Assembly (NCBI GenBank): GCA_947463335.1
Contig: CANHRF010000035.1
Coordinates: forward strand, 1-8,999
DNA length: 8,999 nt
DNA from: Actinomycetota bacterium
Lineage (GTDB): Bacteria > Actinomycetota > Actinomycetes > Nanopelagicales > Nanopelagicaceae
Direction of reading: 5' to 3'
The stretch's first letter is position 1. Each line of letters starts with the position of its first letter. The notes beneath the pieces were generated by a model. That model was not told the origin of the DNA. It saw nothing but the letters and a program-made list of their open reading frames with translations, and did no database searches. Below, piece by piece: positions 1-7,049 of this stretch. A program made the translations under genes and the position numbers.

Positions 1-87
1 ATCAATCATGCGATTGATTGCGTTAACTCCACCACCACCAATTCCAACTACTTTGATGACAGCTAAATAATTCTGTGGTGCAGCCAC
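1..87 (-). CDS. ftsZ: Cell division protein FtsZ, N-terminal fragment (cut by window edge)
   Basis: FtsZ is the tubulin-like GTPase that polymerises into the cytoplasmic Z-ring and recruits the septal machinery. Only the first 29 codons are present, and the rest lies beyond the left edge. The fragment begins VAAPQNYLAVIKVVGIGGGG and continues VNAINRMID. The short pre-strand tail, the first beta strand (IKVVGIGGGG) and the following GVNAINRM helix are the start of the FtsZ nucleotide-binding domain, and the AAPQNYLAVIKV beginning is the usual actinobacterial one. The start is GTG at 87-85, chosen because AAAGGAGG sits 5 nt upstream and the N-terminus matches the family exactly. It follows ftsQ after the only sizeable gap in the cluster, so it may have its own promoter. 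Identity is very secure despite the short length. Confidence 0.95.
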   Translation of the reverse strand, partial: MAAPQNYLAVIKVVGIGGGGVNAINRMID

Positions 88-92
88 AAGTT

Positions 93-100
93 CCTCCTTT
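93..100 (-). promoter_or_regulatory. Strong ribosome binding site of ftsZ
   Basis: The minus strand reads AAAGGAGG, then AACTT, then the GTG start of ftsZ. This near-perfect Shine-Dalgarno with a 5-nt spacer fixes the GTG as the start. It is among the strongest ribosome binding sites in the window. That fits the high FtsZ protein levels cells need, and may compensate for the GTG start. Confidence 0.85.
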
Positions 101-140
101 AGAACTGTAAACCTCAACTTGAGAATTACATTTCTACTCT

Positions 141-158
141 CTTTGATGATGGTCAAAG
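141..158. repeat. Perfect 6-bp inverted repeat upstream of ftsZ
   Basis: On the plus strand CTTTGA and TCAAAG flank a 6-nt centre TGATGG, giving a perfect dyad about 54 to 71 nt upstream of the ftsZ start codon. It covers the TTGACC box that is the best -35 candidate in the spacer. It could be a small operator or a weak hairpin in the 5' leader. A dyad this short could also arise by chance in a spacer of this size. Confidence 0.35.
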
Positions 159-196
159 TAAGGTGTTAGGAGCGTGAAAGCAAAGACCGACGCAAA

Positions 197-217
197 CTAT
201 TTATTGCTGGCTATTTA
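197..217. repeat. Direct repeat CTATTTA x2 in the ftsQ-ftsZ spacer
   Basis: The heptamer CTATTTA occurs at 197-203 and again at 211-217, a 14-nt period; on the minus strand this is TAAATAG twice. It lies just downstream of ftsQ. It may be part of an AT-rich promoter or a protein-binding site, but it is short and could be chance in AT-rich DNA. Confidence 0.25.
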
Positions 218-246
218 CTTCTGAATCTAAATTTCGAGGCAAGAAG

Positions 247-948
247 TTACTTAACGATTGGCGCATGCGGCGCAGATACATCTATCAATTTAATTGATTT
301 ATTTTCCGGCCGATCTAGCAAAGCGTTTACGACTTTAATCTTCAGCGAAGTCTCTTCGCCATCTCCCCAAATAATTTGAAGTCTCTTATCGCTGAATTTG
401 CCGAAGATAGTGATATTGGTTGGTGTTATAGCTGTTAGGCGCTCTATATCTTTACTAAAACTCTTCGGCATCTGGGTAAAAACTTCAGTAGCTACCAAAC
501 CGCTGGCCACTGAAGATGCGCTCACATTTGGTAGACCCGGTGGGATTTCACCAGGTGCCTTAAATTCTCGACCCGAAGCATCAAGTGCTAGTTGAGGTTT
601 TCCTAGTGATGAGAAGAGAGCCACTGGAACTCTCGGGCTGATATCTATGACAACTCGGCCATTAAACCAATTCCTTGAAATATCTACTGAGTTAACCCAG
701 TCTCTGGCTTCAATTCGATTTGAAAGAGCTCTTGAATCTACGCGAGCCAATTGATCCCCCACCTTTAAGCCAAGACCTTTAGCAATTTCTGCTTCCGCAG
801 ATTTCGTAGGCGCACCGTTGATTTCAACCTCTTTCACTGTAAGGAGATTGGACCACCCAAGAAGATACGAGCCTGCCCCAAAGAGAGTAAGAGTCATTGC
901 AATTGCCAGAATAGTCTTTGAAGATTTGTTCGGCAGTGTTCGCTTCAT
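247..948 (-). CDS. ftsQ: Cell division protein FtsQ (DivIB family)
   Basis: FtsQ is a single-pass membrane protein of the divisome that connects early components to the FtsL-FtsB and FtsW-FtsI complexes at the septum. The 233-residue product has a short basic cytoplasmic tail (about 1-11), one transmembrane helix (about 12-32) and an extracytoplasmic POTRA domain (about 36-105, opening with LTVKEVEINGA and containing LKVGDQLARVD). A FtsQ/DivIB-type beta domain fills most of the rest. The order TM, POTRA, FtsQ domain plus position between murC and ftsZ makes the call secure. ATG is the only possible start, because an in-frame TAA lies two codons upstream. The ATG overlaps the murC stop as TAATG, and I see no Shine-Dalgarno, so translation is probably coupled to murC. 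The cytoplasmic tail is much shorter than in many actinobacterial FtsQ proteins, in line with a streamlined genome. Confidence 0.93.
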   Translation of the reverse strand: MKRTLPNKSSKTILAIAMTLTLFGAGSYLLGWSNLLTVKEVEINGAPTKSAEAEIAKGLGLKVGDQLARVDSRALSNRIEARDWVNSVDISRNWFNGRVVIDISPRVPVALFSSLGKPQLALDASGREFKAPGEIPPGLPNVSASSVASGLVATEVFTQMPKSFSKDIERLTAITPTNITIFGKFSDKRLQIIWGDGEETSLKIKVVNALLDRPENKSIKLIDVSAPHAPIVK

Positions 949-2336
949 TAGTTAAATCGCCGCGCTAATCCATCGCTGATAATTGGCGCAAGTGAATTAA
1001 CATCACCCGCTCCGAGCGTCACAATGACATCACCCGGTTTAGCTTCTGCAATTACCCATTCTGATGCTTCAAGAAAATTGGGAATGAAATGACCATTCTC
1101 CATTTCTTCAGCGATAGTTTCTGAAGTAACTCCTGGAATTGGCTTCTCGCTCGCCGCATAGACTTCAAGTAAAACTACTTGATCTGCGATGCCTAACGCT
1201 TTAGCGAATTCGCTCATAAATGCTTTAGTTCTTGAATAACGGTGTGGTTGGAAGATAACGATTAAACGTCCATCCCCGGCGTATCTCTTAGCGGCCGTTA
1301 AGGTAACTTCAACTTCAGTTGGATGATGTCCATAGTCATCAATGATGCGAATGCCATGGACTGTTGCCTTTAACTCAAAGCGTCGCCCAGTTCCGTGGAA
1401 GCTGGCTAGGCCATTGAGCATCTCTGCCGCCGGTGCACCGAGCGATAGGCCCATAGCGAGTGCGGCACCAGCATTTAAAACATTGTGCAGGCCAGGAACT
1501 TGAAGTGAGAGGTTGCCTATTGCGCGACCTTTCCAAAGAACTCGGGAGGTCGAACCCATCGGCAGTAAATTAATGGAGTCAATGAATAAATCGGCTCCAA
1601 CGCTAGTTCCGTAGGAGATTAACTTTGGACCGAGAACTGAGCTGGCTAAATGCGCTGAACCTGCATCATCTGCGCAATAAACAAGGTAGCCATCCTTAGC
1701 GATAGTTGCGGCAAAATCAGAGAAGGCCTGCGTTACATCGGCTTCGGTTGCAAAGTAATCAACGTGGTCGTGTTCAACATTGGTGACTATCGCGGCAAAT
1801 GGTCGGTACTCGATAAATGAACCATCTGATTCATCGGCTTCTGCGACAAAGTGTTCTCCGGTGCCGCGATGAGCGTTGGATCCGGAGGAAGTTAGCGTGC
1901 CACCGATCGCAAAAGAAGGATCTAAACCACAAGCTTGAAGAGCGACAGTAAGCATTGAAGATGTGGTCGTCTTACCGTGCGTACCTGCTACTGCAATGCT
2001 TCGTGAGTCAGACATCAGAATCGCCAGCGCCTGCGCTCTAGTTAGGATCGGAAGATTTAATTCGCGGGCCCGAACTAACTCCACATTGTTCTGGCCGATC
2101 GCAGTTGAATAAATAATAAAATCTGATCCATCTACTTGATGGGCAAGATGATCGGGAAAGACCTGTGCACCTAAAGCGCTCAGAGCGCTCAATACTGAAG
2201 AATCTTTTGCATCAGATCCTGATACTGCAATGCCGTGAGATAGCGCAATTCTCGCCAACCCGCTCATTCCCGATCCGCCGATACCGATGAAATGAAGGCG
2301 CTTACTCTTCCAACTATTTAAATCAATAGACATCAC
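948..2336 (-). CDS. murC: UDP-N-acetylmuramate--L-alanine ligase MurC
   Basis: MurC is the cytoplasmic ATP-dependent ligase that adds L-alanine to UDP-MurNAc, the first amino acid of the peptidoglycan stem. The 462-residue product shows the three Mur-ligase domains. An N-terminal Rossmann-like UDP-binding domain carries GIGGSGMSG (18-26). The central ATPase domain carries the P-loop GTHGKTTT (118-125), EADESDG (166-172), TNVEHDHVDYF (185-195) and HNVLNA (284-289). The C-terminal domain carries GTGRRFE (315-321), DDYGHHPTEV (333-342) and QPHRYSRT (363-370). The HDHVDYF and DDYGHHP motifs separate MurC from MurD, MurE and MurF. Two starts compete: GTG at 2336 overlaps murG by 4 nt (GTGA), and ATG at 2333 overlaps by 1 nt (TGATG). 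A GGAAGG Shine-Dalgarno serves either, 5 or 8 nt away. The ATG would give 461 residues. The gene abuts ftsQ through TAATG. Confidence 0.97.
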   Translation of the reverse strand: MMSIDLNSWKSKRLHFIGIGGSGMSGLARIALSHGIAVSGSDAKDSSVLSALSALGAQVFPDHLAHQVDGSDFIIYSTAIGQNNVELVRARELNLPILTRAQALAILMSDSRSIAVAGTHGKTTTSSMLTVALQACGLDPSFAIGGTLTSSGSNAHRGTGEHFVAEADESDGSFIEYRPFAAIVTNVEHDHVDYFATEADVTQAFSDFAATIAKDGYLVYCADDAGSAHLASSVLGPKLISYGTSVGADLFIDSINLLPMGSTSRVLWKGRAIGNLSLQVPGLHNVLNAGAALAMGLSLGAPAAEMLNGLASFHGTGRRFELKATVHGIRIIDDYGHHPTEVEVTLTAAKRYAGDGRLIVIFQPHRYSRTKAFMSEFAKALGIADQVVLLEVYAASEKPIPGVTSETIAEEMENGHFIPNFLEASEWVIAEAKPGDVIVTLGAGDVNSLAPIISDGLARRFN

Positions 2337-3415
2337 TGGCGCCTTCCAGTTAATGCAAATTCCATTAGGTTGACGATCTTCTCTCCTGCGCTTAAATCGC
2401 TATCTGATCCAGATATTGGAGCGCTCTTTGATTTACCCAATAGGCGATCTAGATTGCTCGCTATCCACGCTGAAGTAAAAAGTTCTTGCTCGATAACTTC
2501 ACCGCGGCTTTGGGCAACCACGCTGCCTGCATTAAATCGTTGCTCACCATTTCCAATTGGGAGTGGGATAAAGAGCGCGTATCTCCCAAGCGCGTTTATC
2601 TCGGAGCAAGAGATTGCTCCGCTCCGGCTAATGATCAGATCTGCAGCGAGGTAGGCGGTTGCCATATCCTCAATATAGGCGGTTGCTTTATATCGATCCT
2701 GCGCTTTTGGCAGCGAATTTAACTTTCCGACTCCGTGAATTAGCTGCCCACCATTGGAAAGCAGTGTTGTTAGCGATTTTTCAATAACCGAATTGAGCGC
2801 TACTGAACCTTGCGAACCAAAGAAGGCGAGCACCAGCGGATCGTTTGGCGAAAATCCTAAAGTTAATTTGGCCCTTGCCCGCGCTTTAGCCCAATCTGTG
2901 CTGCTCTGGGTGAAAGCTTGCGCCACATCACTTCGTAATGGAATTCCGGTAATCAAAGCACGACTCAGTGCACCCTTCGCAACTGGCTGCGCAACGGCAA
3001 CGTACTTAGTAAGGCGCGCACCTAAACGATTAGCAAATCCGGGCTTGGCGTTGGCTTCGTGAACTACGAAAGCAACCCCAAGCGATTTCGCTGCCAAATA
3101 AGCCGGTGCTGATACATAGCCACCAAATCCGATCAATAAATCTGCGCCCTTAATCGATCTGCGCGCTGCAAAAAAAGCCCCAAATAATGCAAAGGGTGCG
3201 CTAAGCAAAGCGAGCGAGACTTTGCGAGGCATCACCACTTTTGGAATTTGATGTAATTTAAATTTGGCGGCTGGTACTAATTGGTTTTCTAACCCTTTAG
3301 ATGTACCTAAGAACTCCAATGTATCTTGCGGGTTCTTGCTTTGCCAGAGGCGAGCTATCGCTAGGGCAGGTTCAACATGTCCCGCGGTTCCACCACCAGC
3401 AAAGATAATCTTCAT
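2333..3415 (-). CDS. murG: Lipid II synthase MurG (undecaprenyl-PP-MurNAc-pentapeptide GlcNAc transferase)
   Basis: MurG transfers GlcNAc from UDP-GlcNAc to lipid I on the cytoplasmic face of the membrane, producing lipid II. The 360-residue product is normal length for this GT28/GT-B enzyme. The N-terminal Rossmann domain has the glycine-rich GGGTAGH loop (7-13) and GFGGYVSAP (96-104), with HEANAKPGFANR (119-130) for acceptor and diphosphate contacts and TGIPLR (156-161). The C-terminal donor domain has FFGSQGS (198-204), YIEDMATAY (237-245), SRSGA (253-257) followed by SEI (261-263), and EQRFNA (291-296). A hydrophobic patch around 67-84 probably contacts the membrane. The ATG overlaps the ftsW stop by 4 nt (ATGA) without a clear Shine-Dalgarno, so re-initiation after ftsW is likely. 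The 3' end overlaps murC. Confidence 0.97.
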   Translation of the reverse strand: MKIIFAGGGTAGHVEPALAIARLWQSKNPQDTLEFLGTSKGLENQLVPAAKFKLHQIPKVVMPRKVSLALLSAPFALFGAFFAARRSIKGADLLIGFGGYVSAPAYLAAKSLGVAFVVHEANAKPGFANRLGARLTKYVAVAQPVAKGALSRALITGIPLRSDVAQAFTQSSTDWAKARARAKLTLGFSPNDPLVLAFFGSQGSVALNSVIEKSLTTLLSNGGQLIHGVGKLNSLPKAQDRYKATAYIEDMATAYLAADLIISRSGAISCSEINALGRYALFIPLPIGNGEQRFNAGSVVAQSRGEVIEQELFTSAWIASNLDRLLGKSKSAPISGSDSDLSAGEKIVNLMEFALTGRRQ

Positions 3416-4590
3416 GATGTGCGTAATCTACGCCGTTCGATAGCCTTTTGTAATTCAATCTTTACCTCCGGATCACGTAAAGCGCTACCGAATACGTAAC
3501 CTAAGCCGATATAGAGCGAGATCAATGCAGAGCCACCGTAAGAGACAAAAGGAAGAGTTACGCCAACTACTGGCAGCAGGCTGGTCGCTGAACCAACGTT
3601 AAGAATTGTTTGAACGGCGATCCAACTTCCAATTCCTGCGCCGACATAGCGTGACATTGGATCTGCACATCGAAGAGAGATTTTAAAGATTGCGAAGATC
3701 AGCGCTACCAGCAAGGCCAGTACAACTAAAGTTCCAAGTAAACCTAACTCTTCACCAATCACCGCGAAGATAAAATCAGTATGTGCTTCGGCAAGATTCC
3801 CCCACTTTTGGCGGCTTCCCCCCAGACCAACTCCAAAGATTCCTCCGCTAGCTAGACCCAACAAGCTATGTGCCGGTTGCCATCCTGCATTTTTATAATC
3901 TTCAGGGGCAAATGGATCTAGAACTACGAGAAAACGTTCCAGACGATATCCCGCAGTGACGATTAGAACGGCGAGTGTGATCGCACCAACGGCAATGAGC
4001 GAACCAAGAACGCGCAACTCAATTCCTGAAACAAAAAGTAAGCCACCTAGAATCGCAGCAATCACACACGCTGTACCTAGATCGCGGCCAAGCATCACTA
4101 AGAGCAGGACAAGGCCAAAACCAGGTCCAATCAATAGAAAGACATTTACCCGCGTCTTTCCATTGCGTTCTTTATTGGCCAACATAAAACTGGCCCAAAG
4201 AATTAATAGAAATTTTGCTAGCTCGCTCGGTTGGATATCTACAAAAGGTAGAGCGATCCAGTTGGTGTTTCCGTTAACTGTCTTACCAACGCCTGGAATT
4301 TGAGGAAGCAAGAGGAGTATCGCTGAAATCAACAATCCAAAACGTGCCAGCAGACGCCATTGCGCGATGGATCGCTGTGAAAGGTAGATCGCAAGTGGAA
4401 TCGAGATTACAAAGAAGGTTAATTGTCGAAGCACAATGGCAACGGCATTTCCTCTCGTATCAAGTGCATGAATTGATGAAGCGGAAAAGACCATAATCAG
4501 GCCAATTAGTGACAGGGAGAGCGCACTCACCGCCAGTATGTAGAAGTTATTAACCGGCTTGGCTAGGAAACTCTTTGATGTAGTACTCAC
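3412..4590 (-). CDS. ftsW: Septal peptidoglycan glycosyltransferase FtsW (SEDS family)
   Basis: FtsW is the divisome SEDS protein that polymerises lipid II into septal glycan together with the class B PBP FtsI. The 392-residue product is almost entirely hydrophobic, with about ten membrane helices. SEDS landmarks are GNTNWI (107-112), QPSELAK (120-126), GRDLGTA (158-164) and the long extracytoplasmic segment with HSLLGLASGG. EAHTDFIFAVIGEELG (268-283) contains D272, the position of the catalytic aspartate established in this family, and LPFVSYGGSA (346-355) matches the FtsW/RodA/SpoVE signature. FtsW is preferred over RodA because of the dcw location between murD and murG. The GTG start overlaps the murD stop by 4 nt (GTGA) and has AAAGGAG 5 nt upstream inside murD. 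The short charged C-terminus (KAIERRRLRTS) is probably cytoplasmic. Confidence 0.96.
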   Translation of the reverse strand: MSTTSKSFLAKPVNNFYILAVSALSLSLIGLIMVFSASSIHALDTRGNAVAIVLRQLTFFVISIPLAIYLSQRSIAQWRLLARFGLLISAILLLLPQIPGVGKTVNGNTNWIALPFVDIQPSELAKFLLILWASFMLANKERNGKTRVNVFLLIGPGFGLVLLLVMLGRDLGTACVIAAILGGLLFVSGIELRVLGSLIAVGAITLAVLIVTAGYRLERFLVVLDPFAPEDYKNAGWQPAHSLLGLASGGIFGVGLGGSRQKWGNLAEAHTDFIFAVIGEELGLLGTLVVLALLVALIFAIFKISLRCADPMSRYVGAGIGSWIAVQTILNVGSATSLLPVVGVTLPFVSYGGSALISLYIGLGYVFGSALRDPEVKIELQKAIERRRLRTS

Positions 4591-5972
4591 GCGTGCTCCT
4601 TTGCGACCGCTTTTGCAAATCTCTCACCGCGATCGGCATATGAAAGAAATTGATCCATTGATGCGCAAGCCGGAGCTAGCAAGACCGTGTCCCCTGCTAC
4701 AGCGTGCGCTTTCGCCGCCTTTACAACCGCTTCCATCAAAGAGTTATCTGAGCCACCTCTTTGGTAAGCGCCCGGGGTATCGATATAAACGATCTCCACA
4801 TCTGCGGCGTTGGCACGGAGTTCTTGCGCGATCAATTCGCGATCTGCGCCAATCAAGATCGCGACCTTGATACGTGATTTGCAACGCTTTACGAGATCGG
4901 CCATTTGTGCACCTTTAGCTAATCCGCCCGCGATCCATATTGCCGACATAGTTCCCAGCAGCGACGCGGCAGCGGCGTGTGGATTGGTCGCCTTGGAATC
5001 ATTAATCCAATTGACTCCATCACCTTCATAAACGTTCTCGATGCGATGACGCCCTAACTTAAAGTTCTGTAGCGCCTGACGGATTGATTCGGGTGAAATG
5101 CCGATAGCGCGCGCCAAGCCCGCTGCAGCTAAAGCATTTGCAACGTTATGAGGAACGGTTGGGACGACATCTATAACCTCGGCGATCATCGCCGCTTCTT
5201 GTGGGTCGCTAACAAAAGCGCGATCAACTAAAAGATCTTCAACGATTCCAATCTCACCTGGACCGGGAGTATCTAGCGAAAAGAATACTTTTCTACCCTG
5301 CCAGTTAGCTGATCGCGTTACTACTTCCCCATCGCCACCATTGAAAACTCCAGTACTGGCGCGATCAAGTATTGCCATTTTTGCTTGCGCATAGGCGTTA
5401 AAGCCACCATGCCAATCGAGGTGATCTTCGGCGATATTTAAAATTGCTACGGCAACAAATGTTGCTTCCCGAATCCAATGGAGTTGGAAAGAGGAGAGTT
5501 CTAGGACAAGAACATCGTACTTTTCCGCACTTTCTACGCTCTCGATAACTGTTGTGCCTACATTTCCGCAGGCGATCGCTGAAACTCCCCCAGCGCGCAA
5601 CATGGCAGCAGCCATTTCAACTGTAGTTGTCTTTCCATTTGTTCCGGTTAACGCCAACCAACGTTGGCCAGGAACGAGTTCGCCACGAAGTTGCCAGGCG
5701 AGATCAACCTCGTTTAACAACGGTACGCCATGCTTTTGCGCTTCCGTTATCAGCGCGTGATCGGCTTTCCATCCTGGTGAAACTACAACCCCATCGAAAT
5801 CTGTGGCGCAAAAAGAGTTGGTGGCCGCGACAGGAAACTCTGAAACTTGAGTTACTTGATCGTCAGCTAAAAGTATTTCTGCTCCCCGCTTGGAAAGCGA
5901 ATTAGCGACCGCTATCCCGGTTACTCCCGCGCCGAGGATGAGAATTTTCTTACCCGCAAAGTTAGATGCCAT
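4587..5972 (-). CDS. murD: UDP-N-acetylmuramoyl-L-alanine--D-glutamate ligase MurD
   Basis: MurD adds D-glutamate to UDP-MurNAc-L-Ala in the cytoplasm, using ATP. The 461-residue product has the MurD layout. The N-terminal UDP-binding domain has ILGAGVTGIA (12-21) and VVSPG (63-67). The central ATPase domain carries the P-loop GTNGKTTT (110-117), ELSSFQL (158-164), NIAEDHLDWHG (179-189) and HNVANALAA (265-273). The C-terminal domain carries GRHRIE (307-312), NDSKATNPHAA (324-334), GGLAKG (349-354) and APACASMDQF (433-442). ELSSFQL, DSKATNP and the ACASMDQF ending are specific to MurD. The ATG is forced by an in-frame TAA (the mraY stop) five codons upstream. The gap to mraY is 12 nt and contains no good Shine-Dalgarno, so coupling to mraY is likely. 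The 3' end overlaps ftsW by 4 nt. Confidence 0.97.
   Translation of the reverse strand: MASNFAGKKILILGAGVTGIAVANSLSKRGAEILLADDQVTQVSEFPVAATNSFCATDFDGVVVSPGWKADHALITEAQKHGVPLLNEVDLAWQLRGELVPGQRWLALTGTNGKTTTVEMAAAMLRAGGVSAIACGNVGTTVIESVESAEKYDVLVLELSSFQLHWIREATFVAVAILNIAEDHLDWHGGFNAYAQAKMAILDRASTGVFNGGDGEVVTRSANWQGRKVFFSLDTPGPGEIGIVEDLLVDRAFVSDPQEAAMIAEVIDVVPTVPHNVANALAAAGLARAIGISPESIRQALQNFKLGRHRIENVYEGDGVNWINDSKATNPHAAAASLLGTMSAIWIAGGLAKGAQMADLVKRCKSRIKVAILIGADRELIAQELRANAADVEIVYIDTPGAYQRGGSDNSLMEAVVKAAKAHAVAGDTVLLAPACASMDQFLSYADRGERFAKAVAKEHA
4596..4602 (-). promoter_or_regulatory. Ribosome binding site of ftsW inside murD
   Basis: The minus strand reads AAAGGAG, then CACGC, then the GTG start of ftsW. 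The site lies in the last codons of murD (Ala-Lys-Glu-His-Ala). It supports the GTG as the true start and suggests that ftsW can recruit ribosomes itself as well as by coupling. Confidence 0.75.
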
Positions 5973-5984
5973 AACGCGCCGTAC

Positions 5985-7043
5985 TTACTGGGTGACCCAT
6001 TGCGCATAGAAGAGGCCGAGCCCCAGCGCCACACATAGCCCTGCGATAATCCAGAAACGTAAAACAATGGTGACTTCTCCCCAACCCATTAACTCAAAGT
6101 GGTGTTGTAGCGGAGCCATCTTAAAGATCCGTTTTCCGCCAGTGATTTTGAAATATACAACTTGCAAAATCACTGATGCGCTAATGATTACAAAGAGCCC
6201 GCCTAGTGGAATTAGTAAGAGTTCGATTCGAAGTGAAGTTGCAATACCAGCAAGCGCTCCACCTAAAGCCAATGATCCGGTATCTCCCATAAAGATCTTC
6301 GCAGGTGAAGCATTCCACCATAGGAATCCGGCGCATGCTCCGGCTAGCGCTGCGGATAAGACCGCTAAATCAAGTGGATCACGTACCAAGTAACAATTAG
6401 CACCAGGAGCGATCGCACAGCTCTGCCCGAATTGCCAAACTCCAATTAAAATAAATGCGATAAAGGTCATTACTGCCGCACCGGTTGCTAATCCATCTAG
6501 CCCATCAGTGAGATTTACACCATTGCTTGTTGCGGTAACCATCAGGACTACCCAAACAATTACCAGCCCCGCACCTAAAACAATTGATGTATCGCGAACA
6601 GTGGAGAGATTCTCTGAAATCGGAGTTAAGCCATCCGCATCGGGGAATTGAATTCCAAGATAAGCAAAGATTGCCGCAAATACGACTTGCCCCAAAATTT
6701 TCTGTTTCGCATTTAAGCCCAGTGATTTCTGGCGCGAGACCTTTAGCCAATCATCTAAAAAGCCAACAAATCCGAGTGATGCCATAAGCCCAAGAACCAG
6801 CAGAGCAGATGTACTCACCGCTGTGCGAGTTAATGCATGCGCGATGAAATAACCTACAGTCGCAGCGAAGATAATTATCAAGCCACCCATGGTTGGCGTG
6901 CCACGTTTGGTGTGATGTGAAGATGGGCCATCATCACGAATAATCTGTCCATAACCGCGCCGGGCAAGAAAACGAATTAGCACTGGAGTGCCAAATAGAG
7001 ATAAGAAAAGAGCGATCGATCCAGAAATTAATATCAGTCTCAT
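5985..7043 (-). CDS. mraY: Phospho-MurNAc-pentapeptide translocase MraY (lipid I synthase)
   Basis: MraY transfers phospho-MurNAc-pentapeptide from its UDP carrier to undecaprenyl phosphate, giving lipid I, the first membrane step of peptidoglycan synthesis. The 352-residue product has about ten transmembrane helices. Its cytoplasmic loops carry the family motifs: [17 protein letters not shown] (38-54), GFLDDWLKV (94-102, with the conserved Asp pair), [12 protein letters not shown] (177-188), [12 protein letters not shown] (251-262, with the active-site Asp254) and [11 protein letters not shown] (311-321). A loop around 203-222, containing CAIAPGANC before VRDPLDLAV, is like the insertion I associate with actinobacterial MraY. 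The HHH motif reads QHH here, which I believe is common in Actinobacteria. An in-frame TAA (the murF stop) three codons upstream fixes the ATG. A GGGGAG sequence lies about 12 nt upstream, rather far for a Shine-Dalgarno. The gap to murF is 6 nt. Confidence 0.97.
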   Translation of the reverse strand: MRLILISGSIALFLSLFGTPVLIRFLARRGYGQIIRDDGPSSHHTKRGTPTMGGLIIIFAATVGYFIAHALTRTAVSTSALLVLGLMASLGFVGFLDDWLKVSRQKSLGLNAKQKILGQVVFAAIFAYLGIQFPDADGLTPISENLSTVRDTSIVLGAGLVIVWVVLMVTATSNGVNLTDGLDGLATGAAVMTFIAFILIGVWQFGQSCAIAPGANCYLVRDPLDLAVLSAALAGACAGFLWWNASPAKIFMGDTGSLALGGALAGIATSLRIELLLIPLGGLFVIISASVILQVVYFKITGGKRIFKMAPLQHHFELMGWGEVTIVLRFWIIAGLCVALGLGLFYAQWVTQ

Positions 7044-7049
7044 CCCGAG

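Larger units (their letters stand above)
88..246 (-). promoter_or_regulatory. ftsQ-ftsZ spacer, possible ftsZ promoter region
   Basis: This 159-nt stretch is the only substantial non-coding DNA in the window. No reading frame or RNA gene is evident in it, and it is visibly more AT-rich than the flanking genes. Actinobacteria commonly transcribe ftsZ from promoters in and just upstream of this spacer, so promoter activity is expected from family knowledge. The best box pair I can see is weak: minus-strand TTGACC (151-156) and TGTAAT (125-130), separated by 20 nt, which is longer than the preferred 17-18. AT-rich boxes further upstream (TAGATT, TAAATA) have no convincing -35 partner. There is no stem followed by a T-run, so I see no intrinsic terminator and read-through from ftsQ is likely. 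Confidence 0.4.

Noticed and set aside
141..158. Inverted repeat as an intrinsic terminator after ftsQ
   Set aside because: The stem is only 6 bp and AT-leaning, and no run of T follows it on the minus strand, so termination is unlikely.
4559..4870. 103-codon plus-strand frame opposite the murD-ftsW junction
   Set aside because: It covers two well-supported minus-strand genes, and its arginine- and leucine-rich product looks like an antisense artefact.
6081..6113. MraY HHH motif with the first His replaced by Gln ([11 protein letters not shown]) as an anomaly
   Set aside because: From memory of actinobacterial MraY sequences, the QHH form is common there, so it is a lineage marker rather than a lesion.
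6505..6750. 81-codon open frame on the minus strand inside mraY
   Set aside because: It is a different frame of the mraY coding region, with no domain and no independent context. The mraY frame is clearly the real one.
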